Origin: Paenibacillus sediminis
GTDB lineage: Bacteria > Bacillota > Bacilli > Paenibacillales > Paenibacillaceae
Length of the DNA stretch: 64,000 nt
Assembly (NCBI RefSeq): GCF_017873765.1
Contig: NZ_JAGGKP010000001.1
Span: forward strand, 1,302,001 to 1,366,000
Direction of reading: 5' to 3'
Below the pieces are notes generated by a model. That model was not told where the DNA came from. It searched no databases and saw only the letters and a list, made by a program, of their open reading frames with translations. The translations under genes and the position numbers were made by a program. Shown piece after piece: positions 17,297 to 25,264 of the stretch (position 1 is the first letter of the stretch; every line of letters starts with the position of its first letter).

Positions 17297-18052
17297 TTAA
17301 CCCGGGTTAAAACTCAACAGCAACGATTTGACGACAAGATACCAGCCATCGACGAGCACAAACAACAAAATTTTAAACGGCAAAGATATCATGACTGGCG
17401 GTAACATCATCATCCCCATTGCCATCAGCGTGCTTGAAACAACAATATCAATTATTAAGAAAGGTATGAAGATCATAAAGCCCATTTGGAACGCAGTCTT
17501 CAGCTCACTAATTGCAAATGACGGGATCATAACAGTGAGCGGGATATCTTCATAGCTCTTTGGCTTTTCCATTTTCGTATATTTCATGAAAAGGAGTAAA
17601 TCTTTCTCTCTCGTATGAGAGAACATAAACTTTTTCATCGGAACGGACGCCTTCTCCAGTGCTGCGGACTGACTTATGTCTCCTTTAATATACGGTTGTA
17701 TTGCCACCTGATTGATGTTTGTGAAAGTAGGAGTCATAATAAACAAAGTTAAAAACAATGCTAGACCGACAAGAACTTGGTTAGGCGGTGTTTGGTTCGT
17801 CCCGAGCGCTGAACGTACAAAACTAAGAACGATTACGATACGTGTAAAACTCGTCATCAATACTAAGCACGCTGGAGCAACACTAATAACGGTGATTAGT
17901 AAAATAATAGAAAGCGAGCTTGTGCTTGGTTTATCGCCTGTATCTCCTATTTGAATACCAATGTTAGGTATGGGATCCGCATATGCAGCAGTAACGGCAA
18001 ATGCACTGATGATTACAAATAGAAGAGAAGCTAAAATGAGCTTTTTTTTCAT
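17297..18052 (-). CDS. fliP: Flagellar export gate protein FliP
   Basis: FliP, 251 residues, forms the pentameric core of the export channel with FliQ and FliR. A cleavable signal peptide is visible (about 1-25, ending AAYADP), a known FliP feature. Four TM helices and the family signature (ISVAPACLVLMTSFTRIVIV and later FMIFIPFLIIDIVVSS) follow. The ATG overlaps the fliO stop (ATGA). The gap of 61 bases to fliQ holds nothing recognisable apart from a ribosome binding site. Confidence 0.97.
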   Translation of the reverse strand: MKKKLILASLLFVIISAFAVTAAYADPIPNIGIQIGDTGDKPSTSSLSIILLITVISVAPACLVLMTSFTRIVIVLSFVRSALGTNQTPPNQVLVGLALFLTLFIMTPTFTNINQVAIQPYIKGDISQSAALEKASVPMKKFMFSHTREKDLLLFMKYTKMEKPKSYEDIPLTVMIPSFAISELKTAFQMGFMIFIPFLIIDIVVSSTLMAMGMMMLPPVMISLPFKILLFVLVDGWYLVVKSLLLSFNPG

Positions 18053-18585
18053 GGATCCCTCAACCGATCTTCCGAATTATCATCAATCAATAATTCTTCC
18101 ATTTTTTGTTTCCGATTGGGCATCCGGCGAAGCTTGGATTCAAAAACTTCATGAAACGATATCGAATCATCGATTTCCATTTCTTGTGATTGCTCCTGCT
18201 TGCGAAACCGGTTTGCCAACTTATCAAGCAGCGGCGATAGCGAAATTCGCTGTCCCGCCGCTTCTTGTTCTAAAGCTGCAATAAGGCTAGCCACTTCGCC
18301 TGGATCCGAAATCTTATCAATGAGACTAATATCCTCACCAACTCCGACAACATAAATGTTGCCCCCAAGTTCAATGGCTTGCAACGATTTGTTTGGTCCA
18401 AGTCCTACCGCTCCAAGAGTGCGAATAGAACGATTCATTGTCATACTCCGACCCCGTTGACCTAATAATCGAATTAAAAATACGATAGCAAAAATAATAA
18501 TGGCTAGGACAACGATCACTGTAACTAAATTCCATATGTATCCTGATGTGTCTACCATTCCAGTTGGTGTTTGTTCTTTGGGCAT
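18049..18585 (-). CDS. fliO: Flagellar biosynthesis protein FliO (FliZ of Bacillus)
   Basis: FliO, 178 residues, helps assemble the FliPQR complex. One TM helix (about 15-38, NLVTVIVVLAIIIFAIVFLI) is followed by a cytoplasmic domain with RTLGAVGLGPNKSLQAIELG, typical of FliO. The C-terminal tail is charged. Bacillus literature calls the same gene fliZ. It lies between cheY and fliP, and its stop overlaps fliP. The ribosome binding site is modest (TAGGTTAAGG before the ATG). Confidence 0.92.
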   Translation of the reverse strand: MPKEQTPTGMVDTSGYIWNLVTVIVVLAIIIFAIVFLIRLLGQRGRSMTMNRSIRTLGAVGLGPNKSLQAIELGGNIYVVGVGEDISLIDKISDPGEVASLIAALEQEAAGQRISLSPLLDKLANRFRKQEQSQEMEIDDSISFHEVFESKLRRMPNRKQKMEELLIDDNSEDRLRDP

Positions 18586-18594
18586 AACCTTAAC

Positions 18595-18960
18595 CTACAC
18601 GCCTAGAGTTTTATTTATTGCCTCAATAACACGATCCGATTGGAACGGTTTTACGATGAAATCTTTGGCCCCTGCTTGAATCGCATCGATTACCATTGCT
18701 TGTTGTCCCATTGCTGAGCACATAATCACTTTTGCATTTGGATCGAGTTTTTTAATTTCTTTTAGCGCTGCGATCCCGTCCATCTCAGGCATTGTAATGT
18801 CCATTGTAATCAAATCAGGTTTCAGTTCTTTGAACTTTTCGATAGCTTGTGACCCATCTTGAGCTTCACCAACTACCTCATACCCGTTTTTTGTTAGAAT
18901 GTCTCTGATCATCATACGCATAAATGCAGCATCATCTACGATTAGAATTCGGTTTGCCAT
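18595..18960 (-). CDS. cheY: Chemotaxis response regulator CheY
   Basis: CheY, 121 residues, a single receiver domain that carries the signal from CheA to the flagellar switch (FliM/FliY). Asp9/Asp10 (IVDDAAFMR), the phosphorylation site in LITMDITMPEMDG (near Asp54), Ser/Thr in MCSAMG and Lys in FIVKPF are all present. ATG start with GGGAGGA upstream. Its place between fliY and fliO is the Bacillus arrangement; in Bacillus, CheY-P promotes smooth swimming. Confidence 0.97.
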   Translation of the reverse strand: MANRILIVDDAAFMRMMIRDILTKNGYEVVGEAQDGSQAIEKFKELKPDLITMDITMPEMDGIAALKEIKKLDPNAKVIMCSAMGQQAMVIDAIQAGAKDFIVKPFQSDRVIEAINKTLGV

Positions 18961-18987
18961 TGATTAAAAATCCTCCCTAACCTTACT

Positions 18988-20178
18988 TTATTGTAATTTT
19001 TGAATTCGGTCCCATTGGCTGACGATATCTGTTACGCGAACACCGAAATTCTCATCGATGACGACAACTTCACCTTTTGCAATCAGCTTGTTGTTTACTA
19101 GAATATCGACAGGTTCCCCGGCGAGCTTGTCTAGTTCGATAATTGCCCCCTGTGATAATTCCAAGATATCCTTAATTTGCTTTTGGGTCCTACCTAATTC
19201 TACGGTGACTTTAAGGGGAATGTCCATCAATAAATTCAAATTATTTTCATCAATATTTCCAAATGTACCAGATTGTAAGTTTGCAAACTGGACAGGTTGA
19301 ACATTCACATTACGGCTTGGTACTGCCCCATAATGCTGCGGCGCCGCATATTGCGGTTGCTGCGGGACCCCCGCTGCAGGCGGATAATGCGGATCAGGCG
19401 CACTATAAGTTGGTTGAGCCGGCTCACTTTGAACTGGACGCGCTGGCGCTTCTTGAGCAGCCGCTGCTTCCTTCTTAGCTGGAGCAGGTTCTGGCTCGCT
19501 TGTTCCAGACATGAGTGAATTCACCATATCTTTGGCGAATTTAATAGGTAACAGCTGCATAATAGTCGAGTCTATTAAATCGCCAATTGTGAGTCTGAAT
19601 GATATTTTAATCAAAGACTCATCTGGCGGCAGGTTACTGACCCCTTCTCCGCTTTCTAAATTCAAAATGTCAATTCCAGGAGGAGAAATATTTACGAATC
19701 TATTAAAGATCGTCGACATTGACGTCGCAGATGAACCCATCATTTGATTCATCGCTTCTTGAACAGCACTAATATGAATTTCGTTCAATTCGCTTTCTTC
19801 AACATTACCTTCACCGCCAAGCATTAGATCTGCAATGACTTGAGCGTCCCTCGTTTTAATGACCAGTGAGTTAATTCCCTCAAAACCATCAACATACGTT
19901 ACATGAACAGCTACATGCGGTTTTGGAAATTCATCTTCGAACTGGGCCCGAGTAATAAGAGATACTTTCGGCGTAGTAATATCTACTTTTTTACCGAGAA
20001 GAGTGGATAGAGCTGTTGCCGCACTGCCAAATGTAATATTTCCAATTTCACCAAGCGCATCGCGTTCTAGCGGAGTCAAATCCAGCGCTGCTTCGCTTGG
20101 GCTTGAAGCTGTATTGTCATTTGACTGATTTAACAACGCATCAATTTCCTCTTGGGACAAATAATCTTTACTCGTCAA
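18988..20178 (-). CDS. fliY: Flagellar switch protein and CheY-P phosphatase FliY
   Basis: FliY, about 396 residues, is the Firmicutes replacement for FliN in the C-ring and also dephosphorylates CheY-P. N-terminal CheY-binding peptide LSQEEIDALLNQS; two CheC-like segments (DALGEIGNITFGSAATAL and VQEAMNQMMGSSATSM); a Pro/Ala/Gln-rich linker; and a C-terminal FliN/SpoA domain (PLKVTVELGRTQKQIKDIL). The likely start is TTG at 20176-20178, nine bases after GAAGGAG and inside the fliM 3' end (overlap of 11). Upstream TTG codons lack such a site. Confidence 0.95.
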   Translation of the reverse strand: MTSKDYLSQEEIDALLNQSNDNTASSPSEAALDLTPLERDALGEIGNITFGSAATALSTLLGKKVDITTPKVSLITRAQFEDEFPKPHVAVHVTYVDGFEGINSLVIKTRDAQVIADLMLGGEGNVEESELNEIHISAVQEAMNQMMGSSATSMSTIFNRFVNISPPGIDILNLESGEGVSNLPPDESLIKISFRLTIGDLIDSTIMQLLPIKFAKDMVNSLMSGTSEPEPAPAKKEAAAAQEAPARPVQSEPAQPTYSAPDPHYPPAAGVPQQPQYAAPQHYGAVPSRNVNVQPVQFANLQSGTFGNIDENNLNLLMDIPLKVTVELGRTQKQIKDILELSQGAIIELDKLAGEPVDILVNNKLIAKGEVVVIDENFGVRVTDIVSQWDRIQKLQ

Positions 20179-21166
20179 GTTCTTCAACTCCTTCGCTGAC
20201 AACTTCATCAATTTGTACTGCAACTCTTTCCCTTACTGTACCCGGACTGCCTATAAATTTTAATTTGTCGCCAACTTTAATAGAAAGTCCTTCTTCAACC
20301 GATTTATTGAGCGTAATAACATCACCCACAGACAATCCTAAAAATTCTGCGATAGATAGTTCAGATTCTCCTAGCTCCGCGACAATTGGCAATTTGGCTT
20401 TGCTTACACGCTCTTTAAGTGCGTCTACCTCTTCTTGTGCACGTGATTTCTTCTGTGATACGAACCAATGATGCACAGAAAGCTTGGACATAATTGGTTC
20501 AATGACGACATGCGGAATACATAAATTGATCATACCCGATGTATCGCCGATTTTCGTACTCAGTGAAATAAGTGCAATCGTCTCATTCGGCGAAACGATC
20601 TGCATAAATTGCGGATTAGTTTCGAGTGCTTCCATTCTTGGCGTCATGTCCAAGACTGTCTTCCAAGCTTCTCTCAAGCTGTCGAAAGCACCGCTAAAAA
20701 TCCTTTCCATAATCATAGTTTCTATTTCTGTCAAAGTACCTGACTTCGCAGGAGCGTTACCTGTTCCGCCTAACATTCGATCTACCATCGCATACGCTAC
20801 ATTTGGATGAACCTCTAGTACCATTCTTCCTTCTAATGGTTCAGCATTAAAAATGTTCAGAATAGTCATTTTTGGAATGGATCGAATAAATTCGTCATAA
20901 GGAAGCTGCTCCACCTGCACAACATTAATTTGGACAAAGGTACGAAGTTGAGCAGAAAAATAGGTAGTGAGATAGCGAGCAAAGTTTTCATGAATTCGGG
21001 TTAAGCTCCGAATATGATCTTTGGAAAACCGTACCGCTCTTTTAAAATCATAGGATCGTATTTTCTTCTGAGTTTCTTCCTTTTTAAGTTCTTCAGCATC
21101 CATTTCACCGGAAGAGAGAGCGGCCAGCAGGGCGTCAATCTCATTTTGCGATAATACATCTACCAA
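20168..21166 (-). CDS. fliM: Flagellar motor switch protein FliM
   Basis: FliM, 332 residues, C-ring protein that binds CheY-P and sets rotation direction. The N-terminal CheY-P binding peptide LSQNEIDALLAALSSGE is followed by the CheC-like middle domain (RMVLEVHPNVAYAMVDRMLGG) and a C-terminal SpoA domain. The TTG start at 21164-21166 has GGGGGTGAG at good spacing. It lies between fliL and fliY. Length and motifs are normal. Confidence 0.97.
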   Translation of the reverse strand: MVDVLSQNEIDALLAALSSGEMDAEELKKEETQKKIRSYDFKRAVRFSKDHIRSLTRIHENFARYLTTYFSAQLRTFVQINVVQVEQLPYDEFIRSIPKMTILNIFNAEPLEGRMVLEVHPNVAYAMVDRMLGGTGNAPAKSGTLTEIETMIMERIFSGAFDSLREAWKTVLDMTPRMEALETNPQFMQIVSPNETIALISLSTKIGDTSGMINLCIPHVVIEPIMSKLSVHHWFVSQKKSRAQEEVDALKERVSKAKLPIVAELGESELSIAEFLGLSVGDVITLNKSVEEGLSIKVGDKLKFIGSPGTVRERVAVQIDEVVSEGVEELDE

Positions 21167-21216
21167 ATTATCTCACCCCCATTGTAGAATGTTCCAATCG
21201 ATATAATTAAGTTGTA

Positions 21217-21681
21217 TTACAGTGGTGACAGAATAAAGTTCGTAATATCGATTTGTGTCAATTTCCCCGACGGGAGCGTTTTGTTAACCAAATTGAGCAG
21301 CTTATTGCTAAATTGATCTTTGCCATTTGCACCATTCAGTTCTTCTGGCTTCGTATCGGCCAATGTTTTAATAATGAGCGGTTTCACTTTTATTTCTTTA
21401 ATTTTTTCGAACTCTTCTTTAGATTTTTTGCTGTCTAATTGGAACGCCAAGCTAATCGAAATAATATAATTCGAGTCTGCCAAATTTGTCTTGATATCTG
21501 TAATTTCAGATGTTTCTTCAACAATTTTGTCTGCTGAAATCATCGTTTTTTTCGTTTCTTTGCCTGCTGTTTCAGAATTATTTTTATTAAGACTGTTATT
21601 AATTAAAAGAAATGAAGCTAGAGCAATGAGTGTAATGGCCAATAATATCGTAATTAGCCATGGTGCCATTCTCTTCATCAT
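21217..21681 (-). CDS. fliL: Flagellar basal body-associated protein FliL
   Basis: FliL, 154 residues, a membrane protein around the stator units that supports torque and stator stability. One TM helix (about 5-27, APWLITILLAITLIALASFLL) is followed by a periplasmic-side domain with LADSNYIISISLAFQLDSKK and a Phe near the C-terminus. The ATG overlaps the swrD stop (ATGA), and GGAGGAAAG lies upstream. The order swrD-fliL-fliM is as in B. subtilis. Confidence 0.93.
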   Translation of the reverse strand: MMKRMAPWLITILLAITLIALASFLLINNSLNKNNSETAGKETKKTMISADKIVEETSEITDIKTNLADSNYIISISLAFQLDSKKSKEEFEKIKEIKVKPLIIKTLADTKPEELNGANGKDQFSNKLLNLVNKTLPSGKLTQIDITNFILSPL

Positions 21682-21905
21682 GAGCTTTCCTCCATCTGCT
21701 GCTGCACTTTAATAGTTGCTGCATGTATTCCGATATCTTTGTTGTACTCTTTCACCAGTGAAATAACCTCAGCAGCCTTTTCAAGCACGATAATTCGTTT
21801 GCCATTAACCAAAGTAATGTATGTATCAGGTGATTCTTCAACGGTTTCAATGAGGAGCGCATTCAGCCACATTTGCGAACCGTTTATACGCGTTACTAAG
21901 ATCAT
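21678..21905 (-). CDS. swrD: FlbD family protein SwrD
   Basis: A 75-residue FlbD-family protein (YlzI/SwrD). In B. subtilis SwrD raises motor torque and is needed for swarming. The family core ILVTRINGSQMWLNALLIE and GKRIIVLEKAAEVISLV is clear. ATG with AGGAGGATCGTT upstream. That ribosome binding site is the downstream neighbour of a stable hairpin carrying CCTCCTCC, which could compete for it. The stop overlaps fliL. Confidence 0.92.
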   Translation of the reverse strand: MILVTRINGSQMWLNALLIETVEESPDTYITLVNGKRIIVLEKAAEVISLVKEYNKDIGIHAATIKVQQQMEESS

Positions 21906-21920
21906 AACGATCCTCCTGAG

Positions 21921-21953
21921 AAATAAGGAGGAGGAGTTCCTCCTCCATTATTT
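21921..21953 (-). promoter_or_regulatory. Very stable hairpin just after flgE
   Basis: Arms of 14 and 15 bases (21921-21934 and 21939-21953) pair with a single bulged base around a four-base loop. On the minus strand the order is GGAGGAGG, loop, CCTCCTCC, TTATTT. It begins five bases past the flgE stop and ends four bases before the swrD ribosome binding site. It could be a partial terminator, a 3' stabiliser of flgE mRNA, or an anti-Shine-Dalgarno switch for swrD. Confidence 0.75.
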
Positions 21954-21958
21954 AGTCA

Positions 21959-22783
21959 TTATCGTTTCAGATTGACAACTTCCTGAAGCACTTCGTCAGA
22001 AGTCGTAATTATCCGGGAGTTCGCTTGGAAACCGCGCTGAGCGACGATCATTTCAGTAAATTCACTTGTTAAGTCAACGTTGGACATTTCAAGCTGACCT
22101 GAAATGATTGCGCCACTGCCTAATGTTGAATCATTAGCAACCCAGCCGCCGCCGCCAAGGTCTGGACGATTATCAGCATTCAGCGTTGTGCGGTACAAAT
22201 TGCCGCCTAATTTTTCAAGACCTTCAGGGTTAGCCACTTTCGCCACACCAATTCTAACGTTTACATTAGCTTGACCTGTATCATCTGTCTCAATGATTGA
22301 TCCATCATTACTGATAGAAAAAGATACAGTATTAGATTGAAGTGTGATTGGTGTTCCATTCTCATCACAAACTAACAAACCGTCTGAAGTAACCAGGTTT
22401 CTCTCAGCATCAATATGAAAATCACCAGCACGAGTTAAGTAAGGAACTTGCTGGTTGTCATCTAGTTTAACAACAAAAAATCCATCTCCATCGATACGCA
22501 AATCGGTTGGATTATTGGTCGTTTGCGCACTGCCTGCCATGTGCATTGTGTCAATGGATCCAACTTGAACCCCAAGTCCCACTTGTTTTGCGTTCACACC
22601 GCCCTTTGTTCCGGGTTGAGGTGCTGTAACACCACCAGTCGTTTGGCTGAGAATGTCTTTAAACATAACCCGACCAGCTTTAAAGCCTACCGTATTCACG
22701 TTTGCAATGTTATTACCAATAACGTCAAGCTTCGTTTGGAAGCCTTTCATCCCTGAAACACCAGAATACATAGATCTTAACAT
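21959..22783 (-). CDS. flgE: Flagellar hook protein FlgE (often annotated FlgG)
   Basis: A 274-residue hook/basal-rod family protein, homologous to the B. subtilis hook protein FlgE. N-terminal MLRSMYSGVSGMKGFQTKLD and VIGNNIANVNTVGFK and the C-terminal SNVDLTSEFTEMIVAQRGFQ are the conserved coiled segments of the axial family. The middle domain is short, as in Bacillus FlgE. It follows flgD and the TIGR02530 gene, which supports hook rather than distal rod. ATG with AAGGAGGAG upstream. The coding region is bounded by stem-loops on both sides (22836-22867 and 21921-21953). Confidence 0.92.
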   Translation of the reverse strand: MLRSMYSGVSGMKGFQTKLDVIGNNIANVNTVGFKAGRVMFKDILSQTTGGVTAPQPGTKGGVNAKQVGLGVQVGSIDTMHMAGSAQTTNNPTDLRIDGDGFFVVKLDDNQQVPYLTRAGDFHIDAERNLVTSDGLLVCDENGTPITLQSNTVSFSISNDGSIIETDDTGQANVNVRIGVAKVANPEGLEKLGGNLYRTTLNADNRPDLGGGGWVANDSTLGSGAIISGQLEMSNVDLTSEFTEMIVAQRGFQANSRIITTSDEVLQEVVNLKR

Positions 22784-22835
22784 CCGCGTTACTCCTCCTT
22801 AATTCGTTTGAATGTGACCGCATCCGTCGATCAGC

Positions 22836-22867
22836 GGCCCCCTAGCTCTCCAGTTCGGGCCAGCTAG
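22836..22867 (-). promoter_or_regulatory. Overlapping GC-rich stems upstream of flgE
   Basis: Two pairings interleave: CTAGCT (22842-22847) with AGCTAG (22862-22867), and GGCCC (22836-22840) with GGGCC (22857-22861). Their order makes them either mutually exclusive stems or a pseudoknot. The structure starts directly after the stop codon of the preceding gene and is not followed by a T run, so it is not a standard terminator. The remaining spacer (22784-22835) holds only the flgE ribosome binding site. Confidence 0.55.
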
Positions 22868-22868
22868 C

Positions 22869-23252
22869 TTAAGCAATAATAACTGCACTATCAATTTGAG
22901 TAAAAATATTGTCTTTCATTGTATCTCCATCCATAGCAGTCACCACTGTACGTTTTTGCACATTGACAATGAGCGCCATGTCTTTCATCAAAATAAGAGA
23001 TTCCTTTGCTCCTTTAGCAGCCGCTTTATCAATCGCAGATTCAATCTTAGACAACTGCTCGGGCTCGAGCTGTAATCCTCTCTGTTCTAATCTCTTAGCT
23101 GCATGATTACTGAACTTAACAACATACTCATCAAGTACATGTCTAAACGTACTATCCGTTTTTTCTGATGAGGCTGATTGTGTTTTCGGGCGAAGCATGG
23201 ATGACGGAATTTTCCCGGGGAATAGTTGCCCCACCGTCAAACGTTCATTCAT
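22869..23252 (-). CDS. TIGR02530 family flagellar protein
   Basis: A 127-residue protein of the Flg_new/TIGR02530 family, found in flagellar operons of many Firmicutes next to flgD. The family core is FRHVLDEYVVKFSNHAAKRLEQRGLQL, followed by SKIESAIDKAAAKGAKESLIL. No TM or signal. The ATG overlaps the flgD stop by four bases, so coupling is likely. The function is unknown; a hook-assembly role is inferred from position only. Confidence 0.9.
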   Translation of the reverse strand: MNERLTVGQLFPGKIPSSMLRPKTQSASSEKTDSTFRHVLDEYVVKFSNHAAKRLEQRGLQLEPEQLSKIESAIDKAAAKGAKESLILMKDMALIVNVQKRTVVTAMDGDTMKDNIFTQIDSAVIIA

Positions 23253-23725
23253 GGTGTAGCCGCTCCGTTCGTTCCAGTACCTGCTGCAGATGAACTCGTA
23301 TCACCAATCTTTTTAATTGAGTCCAGAGGTACTAAGTCACTTCCAACCTGTGCGGCAAGTTTACCGTCACTTACGATGATCGAACCTACTACACCATTCT
23401 TCTCGACTGGTGCATCACCGCTTGTGAGCCAAGTGACTTCTTTGCCAATCAATCCCGACGCATTGCCCAAGTCTTGTCCTAATGCGGTAATTTGAGATGA
23501 GATCTTAGTAAGCTGCTCTAACGATGAAAACTGTGCCAATTGCGCGATGTATTGCGTGTTATCCATCGGCGAAAGCGGGTCTTGATATTGCATCTGTGTA
23601 ACGAGTAGCTTCAAAAACTCATCTTGTCCGAGTTCTGTTTTTTTGGCGCTTGCCTTCTGTACGTTCTGAGCGGAGTAATTGGGCCAAATGTTGCTAGTTG
23701 ATACTATACTATCTGAAGAAGCCAC
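23249..23725 (-). CDS. flgD: Flagellar hook cap (scaffold) protein FlgD
   Basis: FlgD, 158 residues, caps the growing hook and is exported. The conserved N-terminal motif GQDEFLKLLVTQMQYQDPL near residue 30 is diagnostic, with SSLEQLTKISSQI following. The protein is short, as in Bacillus, which lacks the large Ig-like part of enterobacterial FlgD. The GTG start has AGGAGGTGAT upstream. It lies between fliK and the TIGR02530 gene. Confidence 0.96.
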   Translation of the reverse strand: MASSDSIVSTSNIWPNYSAQNVQKASAKKTELGQDEFLKLLVTQMQYQDPLSPMDNTQYIAQLAQFSSLEQLTKISSQITALGQDLGNASGLIGKEVTWLTSGDAPVEKNGVVGSIIVSDGKLAAQVGSDLVPLDSIKKIGDTSSSAAGTGTNGAATP

Positions 23726-23757
23726 ATGATCACCTCCTATTGTTTTGCAGTCAGCTA

Positions 23758-25212
23758 TTAAGCTTTAGCAGCAAATGAGCCTCCTAGCTCTTGATCGTCA
23801 ATTCCGCCCAGCTCAGACTGTCTGATCCACTCATTCCATTCCTCACTCAGTTCAAGAACCGTGAGTGCATCTTCTGATTGCTCCCCACGATTTTTATTCG
23901 TCTGACGATTTTGTTGCTGTCCGTTTCCTGGCTGACGCCCATCTTGATACATTTGAGATGAAAGCGATTGGTTCTGCGTCACTTCGAGCTTGTCCACTTG
24001 AATGCCTTGTGAATGAAGCGTTGCTCTAAGCCCGCTCATCTGTTGTTCGAGCATATCTTTTGCCGCTGCATTATCAGTCATGAACTGAGCAACGAGCTGT
24101 CCGTTATGCATCGTAATTTTGACATCAACTTGACCAAGATGTTCTGGACGAAGTGAGATGGTAGCCTCAGAAATACCGTTCAGCTTAACAATGTCCAATT
24201 TGTTAACAACAAAACCGCTCATTTCTTGAGCGAATCGTTGCACATGAACTTGCGGCGTTGCCGGTTTAACAGGTGCTGTCCCAGTATCGCTGAGAGCAAG
24301 TTGTCCAGCAGTAATAATATGTTGCTGAGGTATATTGCTTTGTCCAATATTCTCTGCTTTCACACCAGAAGTTTCAGTTAGCTGAGATCCATCATTAGAT
24401 TTATCAGAACCTGCTGCCAGCTGAACTCCTTCGGCTGCTTGTGTATGTACTTGAGATGCGTTCAATTGCTGAACGGATAACCCTGATGCTGCTGAACCGT
24501 TCTGCGCTGCAACCGTTTGATGTTGGTCTGTATGAACTGGAGCATTTTGCACATTTGCATTTTGCAAAATATTCGAAATGACCGGTCCGTTTACTTTAGA
24601 AGTGCCTTTTTGATCTACTGCCTTTTGCATGATGTTATCAAATGATTGCAAGAGCGAAGCAATTTCGGTTTGTTCTTCTGTAGTAACAGAACCTTGCTGA
24701 GCCATTTGAACTAACTGTGCTAAACCATCCTGAACCGCAAAACGTACGGTTGTTGGATTTTCAGAAAGTACCGTCAACGTTGATGCACTAGCTTGCTCAG
24801 CACTGCTATCCATTCCTTGACCATTAGAAGAAAGAAGTGCATTCACTTGCTGAAGCCATCCTTGCAATGCAGCTAGTAAGGAAGGATCGTTCGCTACGGT
24901 GTCATCCAGTTTCTGCAGTTCAGAGAACATATGAACCAGAAGAGCATCGGCATCTTGGGCTGTTCCATCTGCCTTCCCATCTGTCGCTTTCGATTCTCCT
25001 CCAAGTAAAGCAAGTAACTGAAGTCCCTCTAGAAGAGACAAGCTAGTCACAGAGTCGGATGAAGATCCATCTGCATTTCCGCCCATTATTTGAGTGAGCG
25101 TTTGATTGAATGGAGCAGCTGATCCGCCTGCTGCAGCTGTTTTCCCGGCTGAACTCACCGTTTGACTTCCGGCAGAACTTGTTGTTCCAACATTCGGTAA
25201 TGTAAAGGACAT
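23758..25212 (-). CDS. fliK: Flagellar hook-length control protein FliK
   Basis: FliK, about 484 residues, an exported molecular ruler that ends hook growth by acting on FlhB. The N-terminal two thirds are Gln/Ser/Ala-rich and low in complexity, as usual. The C-terminal Flg_hook domain is clear (ATISLRPEHLGQVDVKITMH ... DMLEQQMSGLRATLHSQGI). The ATG at 25210-25212 is chosen, because AAGGAGGTGA lies eight bases upstream and itself contains the GTG at 25224. A second FliK-like protein is at 45648-47705. Confidence 0.93.
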   Translation of the reverse strand: MSFTLPNVGTTSSAGSQTVSSAGKTAAAGGSAAPFNQTLTQIMGGNADGSSSDSVTSLSLLEGLQLLALLGGESKATDGKADGTAQDADALLVHMFSELQKLDDTVANDPSLLAALQGWLQQVNALLSSNGQGMDSSAEQASASTLTVLSENPTTVRFAVQDGLAQLVQMAQQGSVTTEEQTEIASLLQSFDNIMQKAVDQKGTSKVNGPVISNILQNANVQNAPVHTDQHQTVAAQNGSAASGLSVQQLNASQVHTQAAEGVQLAAGSDKSNDGSQLTETSGVKAENIGQSNIPQQHIITAGQLALSDTGTAPVKPATPQVHVQRFAQEMSGFVVNKLDIVKLNGISEATISLRPEHLGQVDVKITMHNGQLVAQFMTDNAAAKDMLEQQMSGLRATLHSQGIQVDKLEVTQNQSLSSQMYQDGRQPGNGQQQNRQTNKNRGEQSEDALTVLELSEEWNEWIRQSELGGIDDQELGGSFAAKA

Positions 25213-25264
25213 TTTCTTATTCACCTCCTTTCATAACACGCTTCACAGCAAATTCCTTATGTCA

